This document shows positions 1 through 14,300 of a stretch of 64,000 bases of DNA, piece by piece; position 1 is the stretch's first letter, and the number at the start of each line of letters is the position of its first letter. The translations under genes and the position numbers were made by a program. This stretch comes from Antennarius striatus (Eukaryota; Chordata; Actinopteri; Lophiiformes; Antennariidae): contig NC_090779.1 in the NCBI RefSeq assembly GCF_040054535.1, positions 25,524,001 through 25,588,000 on the forward strand, read 5' to 3'. Under the pieces are notes generated by a model. That model was not told the origin of the DNA and ran no database searches. It was given only the letters and a program-made list of their open reading frames with translations.

Positions 1-520
1 CTGAGAAGTGGAAAAATTGTGAATATTTTTGTTTGTATATTCTGCATGTAAAGCTCACGTCCCAGAGATGCTCGCTGTGTGACGATCATGTGTCACCTGT
101 CAGAAAATGTGCTTCAGAGACGCAGGAACACACACACGAAACACTGTGGCAGTGAGCCTATCCCATAGTATGATGTAGTACCTTTCCCATAGTATGGCAG
201 AGAGGTTTAATTCCCCTCCAGCTGCTGATGGTTAATTACCTCTGAGTGCATCAAGGATTAATGAAATCAGCACCATCATGGCAGCAGTGGGGGGTCAGAG
301 GTCACAGGAGGACCAGAGGGGGGTGTGTAACTGGGTGTGAGGAGTGGGCGGCCCTCCATGCTGTGGGATGAGATTGTATTAAATTAGCATGCTAATGTTA
401 GCAGGGTGCTCTCAGCTGCTTTCCATCATTTATCAGGTGATGGCTGGGGGGGTGAAGCAGGACGTGTGTTCACATGAAGGTTATGAAGCTTTAGCCTGCT
501 GCTCACGACATATGACATCT

Positions 521-560
521 GTGTTCCATACGTGTTCCATACGTGTTCCATACGTGTTCT
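521..560. repeat. Short 11-bp tandem repeat, three copies
   Basis: The unit GTGTTCCATAC occurs three times in a row, with a partial fourth. It is a small array with no visible function. Confidence 0.8.
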
Positions 561-975
561 GATTGTTCTTCTCTCTATGGTTCTATAGTTGTGGGTTTAA
601 GCCCCAGCTCGTCGGGCTCTGTCCACAGAGAACACAACCTGCCCCCCTGCTGTGGGGGTGTCGGGTCAGGATACCTCCACTAACAGGGACTCTTTACTTC
701 CTGCTGATGGATGTTGGGTAATCGCTGGTGTCAGCTGGTGTTCTCCATCATCCATCACGTCTCTAAAGGACGTCCCTCTGGGGGGGATTAACCAGAGCGG
801 CGCTTCGGTGCACTCCTTAAGACAGTGTATATTAGTAGATGGGGGGGGGGGGCGTATATGATGAAGATCAGATTGATGAGGCATCTAAGGCAGGGGTAGA
901 AAAACCATTCAGTCCTGGTGTCCACAGAAAAGAACACGCTGGGAGCCACAAATAGGTTCTGATGTTTCCTACCTG

Positions 976-1015
976 TATATATATACTGATATATATATAT
1001 ATATATATATATATA
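976..1015. repeat. (TA)n microsatellite
   Basis: About 40 bases of nearly pure TA dinucleotides with one interruption. Confidence 0.9.
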
Positions 1016-1546
1016 ACCTTTATTAACCTTTAACCTTTACTCTGTGTAAACAACTGTAGCGTGTAATTTATGAAACCCATGAAGTGCTGGACAGTAATTA
1101 TCCTGTGTGTTTTCTGTGTACTAACATATCTTCCTTCCTGATCCGGTCCCACCTGTCATCAGCTCATTCCCTACACCTGCCTTCCCTTCCCTTCGCTCGC
1201 CTGCAGCCCCTCCCCCCACCAGCCACACCCTTCATATAGCAGCTCAGCCCCCAGCCTGATAGTTAGTGTTCATCCTGACCTTCCAGCCCTTTCATTAGTG
1301 ACGGTGAGATGAAGCCTCGTGAGGCTTTGGACCGACTGCTTCCAGGAACGCTTCATGTGCAAAAGAAACACCTGCTGGCCTGAGGTCTAATCACAGGCAG
1401 GTGTCTTCATGTGTGGTCCAGTCTGGTTCTGGTCCGGCTTCTGGAATTGACTGTACTACAAAAAAAAAGTATGAGCAAATAATGAATTGACCAAGTGTAT
1501 GATAAAATAAGTTAAAATATATACACACAAATATAAATAGCGCCAC

Positions 1547-1665
1547 CTGCTGTGCCCCGTGTCTGCGTGGGTTCTCTCTGGGTTCTCCAGCTCCCCCCCC
1601 CCGCCTCCAAAGATGTGTGCTTCAGGTTAATTGGCCGTTCCAAATCGCCCGTAGGTGTAAATTAA
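1547..1665. mobile_element. Fragment of a LINE-like fish repeat
   Basis: The run of phrases around GTCTGCGTGGGTTCTCTC and GGTTAATTGGCCG matches, from memory, a very common dispersed fish repeat thought to be the 3' part of a LINE. It is short, diverged and has no open frame. Family assignment is a recollection, not a search result. Confidence 0.45.
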
Positions 1666-3019
1666 TAAAAAATAAAAGATTTTTATATTTTAGATAATAT
1701 TTATCTGCATAAACATTCCATTGACCTGGTTGACGGGAGTTCTTCTCCTGGATCTTAGCGGGTGTGACGCATATTTTGTGCGACTAAAATTAATAAAATA
1801 CAATTTTATTTTCTTATTTCAGGAGTGCAATAATGTTACATTTACACTGATAAAATAAATAGAATACAAATAAAACACTGCAGTTGGATGTTTATTTTCT
1901 ATTTTCCCAAGTCACATCGGGCAGCAGCGTAAGGATGAAAGGGCCGAATGGGGCCCCCGGGGGCCAGGTCGCCGACCCCTGGTAGTGATAACTGAACTTC
2001 TGTGCTCTTGGGGGGGCAGTAGTTCATTCCATTAGGTCCTGGACTGGGGACCGGGGGGTCAGCCGGTCAAGACCAGTGTTGAACAAAATATTCTGGAGTG
2101 TGAACTGACAGTGGGAGGTGTCAGTTCACTCGCCGAAGCGCCCTTGAGCAAGGCGCCATCCCCCTTATAATTTGCTCATTGGTTGCAGGTGAGGGGCTGC
2201 ATTCCAACATTTTTCAGTTTGCTGGACAGAAAGACTTTTTCCATCACTGCAGTGAAATCCAGAAGACTTCAGTACCAGAACCCAACAGAACCCCCATCAG
2301 CCCCTGCTGGACTCTTCAGAACGCAGTGACCAGATCACGCCGTCTGAACCGGGATCAGACGGAGCAGAAGCCCAGGAACTCTCTTCTGTGACCCGGCCGG
2401 TTCCCACCCGGCCCAGCCCGGTCAGATCGGGTCCGGCTCAGCTCCGCTGTCCTTGTCAGCCCATGATTTGTGGGCCTCGTGGGAGAAGAACCAGAGGAAC
2501 TCCTCTAGGTTAGAATCTGCAAACAATGAGTGTTCTTTGGGCGTGATGGATGGCCCGCACCCCGGCCCATTTGTCTGGCGCTGCTCTCGCTGGTATCAAT
2601 TGTTCAAGAAACTTTGCTTAACATGCAGTCCTGAGCGCCGGCCGGTCGAAGGGAAGGAGATAATAGAGAGGGTCAGGAGTGGTGAAGCTTCCAGTGTGTC
2701 TCAGACAAACTGTCGCCAACATTTATCATCTCTGTTTTGCTAAAACGGTTCCGTTGGTCGGATGTGAGGTGAAAAGGGGGTTCAGTAGGAACCCAGAGGC
2801 GACCTGAGGACGGCGGGTGGGGGCCGGACCAAGTCAACGCAGCGCTCACAGAAAACCACTCAGTGGAGATGTAAACAAAACAAGAGTTTGGTGCTGGAAC
2901 CGTCTCAACTGACGACCAATCAGGACCGTCTGGTTATTTACTTCCTGTTTATTACGTCACGTGATGCGGTGATGTAATGTCAGTGTTTGTGTGTTCGTCC
3001 ACCAAACATCTCCACAACC

Positions 3020-3290
3020 GTTCAGATAGAAAGATGAAACAAAGAGCACATGACTCAGGCAGCACAGGGGATGAAGATGAGATGATGACCTTGACCTTGA
3101 GAAAACTAGGTCAAGGTCAAATTTCAACTTTTGTAAAAAAAATGTACATAACCAGATAAGACAGAAAGACGAAACAAAAGGCGTTACATTCAGGGAGGCA
3201 AAGGGATGATCATTAGATCACAACCTTGACCTTGAAAAACTAGGTCAAGGTCACATTTTTACTTTTATACCTTTTTAGGTCCACGTCTCT
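3020..3290. repeat. Diverged tandem duplication (about 136 bp) with palindromic cores
   Basis: Two diverged copies of a segment of about 136 bases follow each other. Each carries ACCTTGACCTTGA, then about 7 bases, then TAGGTCAAGGTCA, an inverted repeat (cores 3087-3120 and 3223-3254). TCAAGGTCA is the extended nuclear-receptor half-site used by ERR and SF-1 receptors. This may be a fragment of a dispersed repeat rather than a regulatory element. Confidence 0.7.
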
Positions 3291-4302
3291 GGCACAAAAT
3301 GTGTATGACAGGGTCAAATGTTGAGTTCAGGGGTATCGCAGGATGTTACAGTCTCTGACCGCCTTTTATTGTTTGTAATTGATGCAGAAATGCTCTGTTG
3401 CTAGCATAGTTAATGAAATTAAAGTTGAAAAAAATGAAATGGTTTCTTTTTCAAACTTTTAAACCGTTTACTTTAATGAGAACTGAAACCACGCTGGTGG
3501 AGAGGGAACTGGACCGGTTGTAGTTTCACGCCTGCTAGCGTAGCCTCTGGAGCCTCCTGCTAGCCTACCTGCGCAGTAGGAGGTTGGACTCCCGTGGCGT
3601 CACCGTATTAAAGTTGATCAGGAATGTTCTGGCAGGCGTTCGTCCGTCTGTGGGAACCAACAGAAGTGCGTTCAGTCGTTTGCTAAAATAAGACTCGCTG
3701 CGTTGTCGTTAGCATGTCGTTCCAAGTGTTTGGCGCTCAGAAGAACGGTCCCGTCCACGCGCCGCCGTTTAATTAAAAGTTTCCTGACTCTCGGTAAAGT
3801 GAAGTGTGAATTTGCATGAGGAATCTGAAGCGGGGTATTTTTAGCGTGTAGGGGGCCAATCCACCGACTCCTCGCTGAACCGGCGAGTCGCTTCATGTCC
3901 GGCCACCGTCGGGCTAATTGGACCTCTGGAGGAATAATTAGGTGAGTCGATGAAAGCCACCGGGTTTTTTGGCGTCACCAACAAATGCACTTTTATCGCT
4001 TTTGTACCGCAGATCACGGCGTCCTGCAGGTCCAATCGCCTGCACGGGAAAGTCCCAACAAACTTTCCTCAGTCTTGAAGCTTTGGTGCTGGAGGAGCAG
4101 CTCAGGTTGGACCTGCTGTGGGTTCACCACCAAAGTTCATGGACGCCAGCAGCGTCAGGAAAGAACTGTCAGAACCGTCGACCTCCTGACCTCTGGGTCA
4201 CGAACACATGATGGTGGAGTCGGAGCTCCAACGAGAGCTTCAGGCGCAAGAACCACCAAGGAAGAAGCACCGGATTTTATCTTCTGCACCATCAGGACTG
4301 AT

Positions 4303-4356
4303 CCATCCATCGATCTGTTCATCCATCCATCCATCATCCATCCATCCATCCATCTA
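4303..4356. repeat. (ATCC)n microsatellite
   Basis: An imperfect tetranucleotide array. Such arrays often form the tail of LINE-like repeats in fish. Confidence 0.8.
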
Positions 4357-4479
4357 ATTACAGGTGTCGGTATTATTAATATTTGATGCTTGTAGTTAAG
4401 GTTAAAATAAACTTAATCTTAACCTTAATCTTGATGTTAATCCTGAACACCCGAGTACAATAATCCCAATAATCTTCAC

Positions 4480-4740
4480 TGTTAATGCGTTCAGGAACCA
4501 CACCCAAATAACGAATTCCGCGACAAACTATTTATCTTATTATTTACAGCAATTTAAATGTTTATGAACCCCCCCATACTGATATTAAACCACCTTCTAT
4601 CTGTGTTACCTTTAAAACACTCTGATAGGCTGTTTAAAGCACTTCCTGATGCTGTCAGCCAATAGAATGCGAGTACAGTATCACGTGACTGCCTACCAAA
4701 AATCGCGATGAAGTGAAGTCGTGAGCGTTGATGAGCGAAT
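4480..4740. mobile_element. Dispersed non-coding repeat, copy 1 of 3
   Basis: This stretch shares long blocks with 15,165-15,455 and a shorter block with 11,755-11,870. Shared phrases are TGTTAATGCGTTC, ATTAAACCACCTTCTATCTG and GCTGTCAGCCAATAG followed by TATCACGTGACT. It has no open frame. The spread of three diverged copies suggests a non-autonomous mobile element, superfamily unknown. Confidence 0.7.
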
Positions 4741-4763
4741 GCACAAGAGATTAGTGGACTCCA

Positions 4764-4866
<103 letters not shown>

Positions 4867-5087
4867 GGTCTGACTTTGTGTGTGCCGGCCCCACTGATGA
4901 TCCCCTAATGACAAACGGACCGAGACCCCCCCCTTGGTGGGAGCCAGTTGTGTGAAGTCATGCGCAAAATTGATATATGAGGCCTGATGCATTGTGGGAG
5001 TGACCGCGATGCTGTCAGGGCTTCATCCACTGAGGTTCTGTCCCCTGATACGAGGAGGAAGGTGCCTTTAGAACCCCGTCACCACGG

Positions 5088-5150
5088 TGTGTGTGTGTGT
5101 GTGGGTGTGTGTGTGTGTGTGTGTGTGTGTGGTGTGGGTGTGTGTGTGGG
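5088..5150. repeat. Interrupted (TG)n microsatellite
   Basis: A TG array with several GGTG interruptions, followed by a G-run. Confidence 0.9.
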
Positions 5151-5225
5151 ATGGGGGGGGGGGTTCTGCAAAATGACCCTGAATTACTGAAACGTCTCAA
5201 ATTTTGACTGTGACTGGATGACCTG

Positions 5226-5381
5226 GAAAATCCTGGTTCAAAGAATCCTGGTTTAAAGAATCCTGGTTTAAAGAATCCTGATTTATAGAATCCTGAATTA
5301 AGGAATCCTGGTTTAAAATATCCTGGTTTAAAATATCCTGGTTTAAAGAATCCTGGTTCAAAGAATCCTGGTTTATAGAGG
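5226..5381. repeat. 15-bp minisatellite
   Basis: About ten imperfect copies of AATCCTGGTTTAAAG in head-to-tail order. It opens long frames on the minus strand that are artefacts of the period of 15 (divisible by three). Confidence 0.9.
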
Positions 5382-6987
5382 TGTAGGTTCTGGTTCTGGT
5401 TCTCCGTGACCTCCGGGGACAACGCTGACCTCCAGATTGCGTACGTACGACGGCGCTACCGTCGCACGTCTTCTGATCCATCTGACCAGAACCTCCCGCT
5501 GCAGCCGACCCAGAAGGGGGTTATAAATACGCGCCGACAGCGCGGCGCTGCTCCGGGAATGATTGGTGGCTCCAGATTAAGCCTGGTTTTGTGTTCCTGC
5601 CTGCAGATAAAATAAGAAGCGGTTCCTCCGGATCCTGGGGTTGGGGGGCGCTGAGCGATGGAACGCTCCCCGGTTTACTCGACTCAGAACGCTCCTTCAT
5701 GTCGCCGCAGCGCCGTGTGTTTTAAACACAAACTTGTTGTGCCGGAAGCGTTTCCCGCCCCCCCCCCCCCGGGGACCCGACGGGCCGCTGCCTCCCCCGG
5801 CGGCCGTGATGGATGATGTAGGAGGAGAACGGGACACATTTCCCAGGAGGCCGAGCGTCTCGCTGCAGGTTAAACAGCACTCAATACAGAGACGCGTCAG
5901 CGACGCTCTGACAGGAGAGTCGGACTCACAGAGCAAAGCATGATGGGACCGGATGGGGCGGAGCCTCAGGAACGGCCCCTGTTGGTCCAGCAGGTCAGAA
6001 CAGAATGCTCCCCGTGCTGCCCCCCCCCCCCCCCCCACGTGTTTAATTCATGATTCTGTCGGTCGGTGACGTGACATCAGCTGGATTTCACGCTCCAACG
6101 GCGGGACACGCTTTCCCTCTTAGCGCCGGCCGCTCACCGCTGGGGGGGCGGCGGCAAAACGGACGCCACCGAACCCCGACCCCACCCCTTCATGGTTAGC
6201 TTAGCATGAGCGTTACAGCAGGATTATAATGATTTTACCAGTCATGGATAGAAACACGTGTCTTTATTCACAAGTTGTCATGACAACGGCGTGAACCTTT
6301 TCCTCTGAGTGATGACATCATCGGATCTGAGGTGGGACTGGAGACCAGGGAGTCAGTCTGGACTTCTGGGAGTCCTTTAAAGGCAAAGCTCCGCCCCCGT
6401 CCTACAGGTGGCAGCAGGTAGGCCCCCCAGCCTCGATCCTCGCCCCCCCAGTCCTCATCCGACCTTCAGCAAACGGTTCTCACCCCACATTAATCATCTG
6501 CGTCCCCAGGCTCCTCCCACAGGGCCCACTGTCACACCTGTCGTGTGTCGACACCCTCCCGCCCCTCCTCCTCCTCCTCAGAGCCCGCCCCCCGCCTGGT
6601 GAGGCGGACCCCCCCGTCCTTCAGCGGTCCTTGAAGCCTTCGTCACGTTTGCATGAAGCTGGTTTCCTCCAAGCTCCGCCCCGTTTCCCAGGGACACAGT
6701 TCACCTGGCCCCGCCTCCCTGCCCCACCTGTCTGTTCAGCCTCTGTGCGATCAGCGCCGGACGAGGAAGAACAAGAGATGAGAACGTGGTGCGGATAAAG
6801 TTTTATTCAAAGGCGGGGTGATGGGCGTCGACCTTGACGGGACGGCGTTCCTTCGATCGGCTCCTCCTGACATTTAATCAGCGACGCGACGTCATAACGG
6901 CTGGCAGGACGCCATCGATCCCCAGGAGACACATCCAGACGGCTGACGGTGACAAATGGACCAATGAGCCGGTCCTCTGAGCTGCTG

Positions 6988-7128
6988 GTTCTGGATCTGG
7001 ATCTGGATCTGGATCTGGATCTGGATCTGGATCTGGATCTGGATCTGGATCTGGATCTGGATCTGGATCTGGACCAGGATCTGGACCAGGATCTGGATCA
7101 GGATCTGGACCAGGATCTGGACCAGGAG
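6988..7128. repeat. (GGATCT)n hexamer array
   Basis: About 20 hexamer copies; the right part mutates to GGACCA and GGATCA units. Both strands stay open because six is divisible by three, but no gene supports coding. Confidence 0.95.
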
Positions 7129-7433
7129 CTCCAGCTTCACCACATCGTTCTCATGTGACGAAGAAAATCATTTGTTCTGCAGCTAGAATCTGATAAAGTT
7201 TCTTCATTTTGAATCTAAAAACATTTTTGGTTATTTTGTTTAATTATTCATCACAAGCTGACATTTAGAAAGTTCTAATTGACCCTAAGCCATGACCCCT
7301 GACACCTGACCTCTGACCCCTGACCCTGAATTAAACGACCAACAGGACAAATAATTTCTTTTCACTGTGAAGTTAAACAAAGAAGATCAGTAAATTGGTG
7401 GAAATCCTTTAAATCCAATTTTGTGTAAATCCA

Positions 7434-7680
<247 letters not shown>

Positions 7681-8056
7681 ACGTCTGAATCTAATCTGAG
7701 AAACAAGGACCAGGTCTGAAGCATGACGGTGGGGCGTGGGGGGTGGGGGGTCAGGTTGGTCAAACGGCCCACTGGAGTGGGGACCACTTTTACCCCCCTA
7801 GGGATGTCCTTAATCTGTGTCGGCTAATTACACCTGGAAGGTCTGACGTCCTTGAATGCAACACCGTCCATCTTCTCTGCTGCAGAGAACTGGACCCCCC
7901 CCCCAAACGTCTGTGACTCAGTGTCGACATAAACCAGTCTCTGTTCCATGGAGACCTCATGGACCCACCTGGACCCACCTGGACCCACCTGGACCCACCT
8001 GGATATGGAAGCTCACGTCTGCAAGCAAAGACGCTGAAACCTGGACTTTAACGGTG

Positions 8057-8062
8057 TTTATT
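8057..8062 (-). other. Candidate poly(A) signal of TAFA5
   Basis: AATAAA on the minus strand, about 590 bases downstream of the proposed TAFA5 stop codon (8654-8656). It is the first canonical hexamer I noticed after the stop. The real cleavage site is unproven. Confidence 0.4.
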
Positions 8063-8653
8063 TGCGTTGTTTGGTTGCGTCGTGTCTCAGGAGGATCATA
8101 AAGCAGAACTGGAGGATTTCATTCACAGTTTCTTATAAAAGTACTTTGACCTCGTCTCCATGGTGATTGATGCAGGTCAGTCTGTGGAACACGTCTGCAG
8201 GCGTGTTCTCCACCGGACCGATGTTCATCTGAACATCTGAACCGCCCCAACAGATAAATGTCTCGTCATCAACTCATACAGTCTCCTTTGCTCTCTTATG
8301 TCACTTCCTGTGTGATTTGCGTTCGTTTCTGTACATGACATAGCCATACATACGCATGACATAGCGGCTCGAGGCTGGAAGTCCATCTTCATCATCTTTG
8401 GTCAGAAAAAAACACGTCAGGAAAACACGGAATCCACTCCTGTCCTGGGGAAACAGTCGCTTTGGTCCCCAAGAGGACGTCGAGCGTGAGGCGGGGACCG
8501 CCGCCCCCCCCCTCGCTCTCAGGCTCGTCAGGTGGATCATGATTGGTCGTCAGCGGCTGTGGTCAATCCTCCACCTGGTGATGGAGGGCGGGGGCGTGAG
8601 CGATGGGAGGAGCTTAGTCTCAGGCTTTGGGCGGTCTGTCGTTGTTGTCTCTG

Positions 8654-11298
8654 TCAGGAGACCTGGAGGACAGGAAGAAGCAGCGTCAGGTCCACCAATC
8701 AGAGTGTCCCCCCCCCCGCGTTTCTGGAGGCTAATCAGAAGCTAATTTATCCCTTATTATCTATGTGTTCCATCCTCAGCCGTTAAACAGACATGTAGTA
8801 CTACAGTATTACTACAGTATTACTACAAGTATTACTACAGGTATTACTACAGGTATTACTACAGGTATTACTACAGATATTACTACAGATATTACTACAG
8901 ATATTACTACAGGTATTACTACAGATGTTACTACAGATATTATATTACTACAGGTATTACTACAGGTATTACTACAGATATTACTACAGGTATTACTACA
9001 GATATTACTACAGATATTACTACAGATATTACTACAGATATTACTGCAGGTATTACTACAGATATTACTACAGATATTACTACAGATAGTACTAAATGTG
9101 TGTGAAGGTTCTGTCAGCTTGGTTCAGTGTCCACAGGAGAAAATATGAATTAAAGGCAAGGAAAATTATTGAGTGAAAAGTAAAAGTGAAAAATAATATA
9201 TTATATATTAATATATATATATATTACATCTATATTACATTTCTAAAACTGTTTTTTTTAAATAACTACCAGGCTTTAACATTTTGATAAAACTAATGTA
9301 TATTCTTACCCTTTTTTTTAAATGAACTATTTAAAATTTTATTTTAAATAGTTTAAATAATTTATTTTTTATAATTTTAAAATTAACTATTATTAATTAA
9401 TTATATATATATTTAAAATTATGATTAATTTAAATAACTTTTTTTTCTAAAATTAACAGTTTCTTTAGTCTTTTATATTGTACTGAATTCAATCCTCGCA
9501 TACGCTTCCACCGTATGTTCTGTTATTACTTTTGGACGCACACATTTTCCTCAAAGCGTATCCCAGGATGCACTGCTTTCTGGAGGTCAAATGAACTCTG
9601 TTTATGTATTGTATATTTAAACGTGATGTTTTTCTGCAGAGCTCCACTAATAGAGTCTCATTTGACATTTGCTCCAGCCGGTGTGTGGACCGATCCTCTG
9701 GGGGGGGTTGGGTTCTGATTAAAAACATGAACTTTTGGGGATGAGCGGGGACACTTCATTTCTGTTCCCCCGGCGGAGGCAGAGCTTTCTGTAATTGCTT
9801 TCAGGTGAAGACTCACAAGAAGAAGAAGAAACAACAACGGCGCCGACTCCTGAATTATTCATCGCCATCGTGTTCGACTGCAGCTGGAATCCGTAAAGAG
9901 TCGTAGGAGTCAGACAAGGACGAGCGGGGCCTCAGCATCCATCAACATTCCTCCACCAGCTCACAGCTGATTGAACACGGAGGAACCGTGTGGAGAACAT
10001 TCCTAACATCTATCAAACTCCTGCAGGAGGAGTACATGTTCGCCGTCGTAGAAAAAACGCTCTGACAAGAAAACCACGGGCCAGTTCCAGCCTCCTGGAG
10101 GACGGCAGGGGTTGACCAACCGGAGTGAAGAATCTGGGTCACGCCTTCAGAACGTCTCACCGGCCGGAGCTCCTCTCTGGAGTCAAGTCAGCAGAAACGA
10201 CACGTGTCTGGAACCACTGGGAATATGATGGACTGGTTCCTCAGAGAGGAACCAGATAATCCCTGTTTACCAGATTCATCATCATCCAGCGTCATCATCG
10301 TCCAGCTTCATCATCATCCAGCGTCATCATCATCCAGCTTCATCATCATCCAGCTTCATCATCGTCCAGCTTCATCATCATCCAGCTTCATCATCATCCA
10401 GCGTCATCATCATCCAGCTTCATCATCATCCAGCAAAATGTTGTCATGTTACTGAATGAAGATTAAAGTCAAGGTTTTCTGGATGGTGTTTTCCTTCCAG
10501 TCATTTTTAACCGGAAAATAAACTAAAAAAATTAAAAACACACACATCTATTTATATAATTTAGATATATTTAATTTATATTTTTTTATTTAAAAAAATG
10601 TACATGTGTTTAATTAAAAATTTTTTTTTTTTTTACTGCTGAAGGAAGATGTCCTATCCATCCATACATCCATCCATTTGTCCATCCGTCCGTTTGTCCA
10701 TCCACCCTTGCGGGTCCCGGTCTGCTGGAGTCTATCCCAGCTGTCTATGGTCAAAAACGGGGTACACCCTGGACAAGACGCCAGCTCATCACAGAGCCAC
10801 ACCAAACACAAACACACAACACTCACACCTACGGACTCTTTTGACGCAACCAATCAGAAGAAGGTAGCGCTCTGCTGGGCTTGGGCGTGGCAGGAGGAGT
10901 GGCTGAACCTGTGGGCGGAGCCTCGTCTCCACACCTGTTGCTCCTCTCCACACCTGGAGTGGATCAGTCTGATTAGCCTGAGGCTACTTCAGCTGGGTTG
11001 TGTTCTGTTAAACGTTAGCGCTAGCAGCTAATTAGCATCTGGCATGAAGCCTGCAGTGGGAGGAAGCAGTGATTTGTGTCTCCTTCAGCTTTAAACTCAT
11101 GAAAAAACATGCTATGATTTATCTTATCGGCGCTGCAGTCAGATATGCTTCTGCTGCTGACCTTTGACCTCTTGTCAGCTGGAGAAGAAAACATCCACCG
11201 AGAGAATCAAACAGCCAGAACAAAGAAAACCGTTTCAGCCAGGAGGAAACGAGCCCGTCAAATTAACCTCTGATTCTTCTGCATATCAGGAGAACATG

Positions 11299-11386
<88 letters not shown>

Positions 11387-14300
11387 ATGATAAACTCTGC
11401 AGCTGGGAGTAAACTGGAAAGCCGGCGTCCTCGTTTCCAGCATAATTGCTTTGTGATGAATTGCAGCTGGTCCAGAGAAACAATGAGCTCAGACTCTATT
11501 TATTTATACTATTTATTTCTGGAGACACAAGAAAACACGACGAAATCTTCTTAAAATATTAAAGAGAGCAATGAATTCATTTTTAACGGTCCAGGAGCCT
11601 CAGGTGTCGTCCCGTCCTGTGGTTCTGAGACACAGGTGACCGACGACGACACCGGGAGCCGAAACGTGGGGACCTGTGTCAGCTCAGGTGTGTTTATACA
11701 GGTGTGGAGGACGGCCACCGAACACCGACAGGACATCCCACAAACTACACACTATTTTATTATTTATGGTAATTTAAACATTTCTGACCCCTCTCCATAC
11801 TGATATTAAACCACCTTCTATCTGTATCACCTTTAAAACACTCTGACAGACTGTTTGAAGCACGTTTGTGTCTCACGCACTGTATTGATTATTGATATTG
11901 TATTTATTACCAACAAACATCATATAGGGTTTATTGATACTGTATTTATTATAAAAATACATCATTTAGTGTTTATTGATAATATATTTTATAAACACAC
12001 ATCATATAGTGTTTATTAATGTTGATATCGTAAACAAAAAGTGTTTATTGTTGTTTTATTTATTACAAACATTTAGTGTTTACTGATATTGTATTATACA
12101 CAAATATAATACTGTCTTAATGGATATACTTTTTACATAAAAATTTTTGTAGTGTTTTGATGAATTATTATTTATAGGTAAACGTATAGTTTTAATTAAC
12201 TATTTTTTATTTGCTTTGTCTTTATTGATAAACTATTAATTATAAACAAATATATAGCTTTTTATTGAGGTACTTTATAACCAAATATCATGTAGTCTTT
12301 TATTGATCAAACTAGGAAACAAATAGTGTTTTATAAATATTCTATTTATTATAAACAAATGTCATATAGTGATTAATAAACATTAATTTATTATTAACTA
12401 AAGTGATGCAGGGTTTCATCTCCTGTCTTTCTCCAGCTCCCTCCCTGCCATCGGCCATCAGCTCCTTCCTGTCACCTGTGCCGCTCCACCTGCTCCTCAT
12501 CTCCATCGACCACTCCCACATCACCCTTATTCAGCACAGGTTACTAGTGACTTGTTCCACTTTCAGCGTTCTGTTCACTTTTCTACCGCGCTCTGATAGT
12601 GTTCGGTTCTCAGGTTCTGCCTGTCGTATGTTTGATGCGCCTGATTGTCTGATTATTTGGGCTCTACTGTTATTAAAACTATAGATTTGGACTCAACTCT
12701 GCTGTCTACCACCTGAAATATAGTGTTTTATAAATATTATTTTAATTAAAAATAAATATATAGTGATTTATAAATAGGGTATTAAAAACAGTGTTTTTAA
12801 TAAATAGTATATTAGTATATTTAAATAGTATATTTTAAAAATATAGTGTTTTATAAATATTATACATATATATTGTTTTAATAATCTATTGATTATAAAA
12901 ATATGTTTTATAAATTGTATTCATTATAAAAAATATATAGTGTTTTTATAAATATTGCATTTGTTTAAATCAAATATATAGTGATTTCTAAATTTAGTGT
13001 TTTATAAATTGTATTTATTAAAAACAAATACAGCATTTTTATAAATAGATTTATAAACAAATATATCTTGTTTTATAGTCTAGTTATTATAAACAAATAT
13101 ATGGGTTTTTATAAATTTTTCTATTGATTATAAACAAATATCATGGTGTTATATGGGTAAACTATTATAAACAAATATATACGGTTTCAATACATAAAAT
13201 AAGTATTTGTTAACGTTCTGTTTGTGCGTTAACAGGCATCAGGTGATCTCTCAAAGTTCTGAGCTGCTTCCTGGATCAGCTGAAGATGTTTCCTGGAGTT
13301 GTTGGGGTGAACTGACTGACAAGTTTAAACTCTATATCTACAAAGGAGGACCACCGATCTGAAGCCCCCACCGGTCCATGGAGACCTCAGATGGCGTGGA
13401 GGAGTTCTCCCCCACACTCATTACAAATCACTGATTAGATGCTCTAGACTTCCTCGTGGCTCATCAGAAGACATTTGCTCCTCTGATGGTTCCTTTGGAG
13501 TCTTAATGAACGCTGTAGCCGTTCTGTTGTTCACCTCACAGCGAGGAAAACCCATCTGCTGTCCTTCAACACGCCAGCCGGTCCGTGTGAGGCTTCAACA
13601 CGCCAGCCGGTCCGTGTGAGGCTTCAACACGCCAGTCGGTCCGTGTGACGTTCTCATCCAGGTACGACGTCTGGCTGTTGGCTTCCTGACAACGAATGTC
13701 TCAGCACCTCTGAGTTACTCGTTGTGATGTATTAGGTCTACCCACCCCCATCATCTAGTCTGTGGAGATCCATCAGCCGTCACCACCACCAATCTCCAGT
13801 CTTCAATTTACATTCCAGACTGGAGATTCAGAGATTCAACCCATTTAGACGAGATAGACCAACGACGAATGAGGAAAACGGGAGACTAACCGGTAACAGG
13901 AAGTGACATGTAAAAATAAAAAAGAATAAATACATATGTATATATATATATAACACACCCACATGGGTTCACATCTCACCGTGGTGGTCTTGACCCGGCC
14001 CCCAGGTTGTGTGCAGGTCCAGCCCGATCGGTTGACCAGAAGGTCGCAGCCCTCCTGGTCCAGACATGGAGTCATCTCACACCAGCGCCGGGTCCAGACG
14101 ATGTGAACTGGGGGGGGGGGGGGGAGGACATGTTTGTTTGTTTGTTACTAAGTCAGGCTTCATAATAAATCCTCCGTTTTATCCTTAATTTGCTTCTTTG
14201 GACTTTAATACATTTTCTACACACGACAGTTAATAAGTAAGATAACTTAAGTCTGACTTATTCACCGTGTTCTAGTTTTCTCTATGAAGCGAGTCATAAA

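Noticed and set aside
13845-14075. TAFA5 reading straight on after exon 3 into an Ile/Tyr-rich tail
   Set aside because: A good GTGAGA donor follows the ACG codon, and a 9-base exon at 8,654-8,662 supplies the conserved VS-stop ending.
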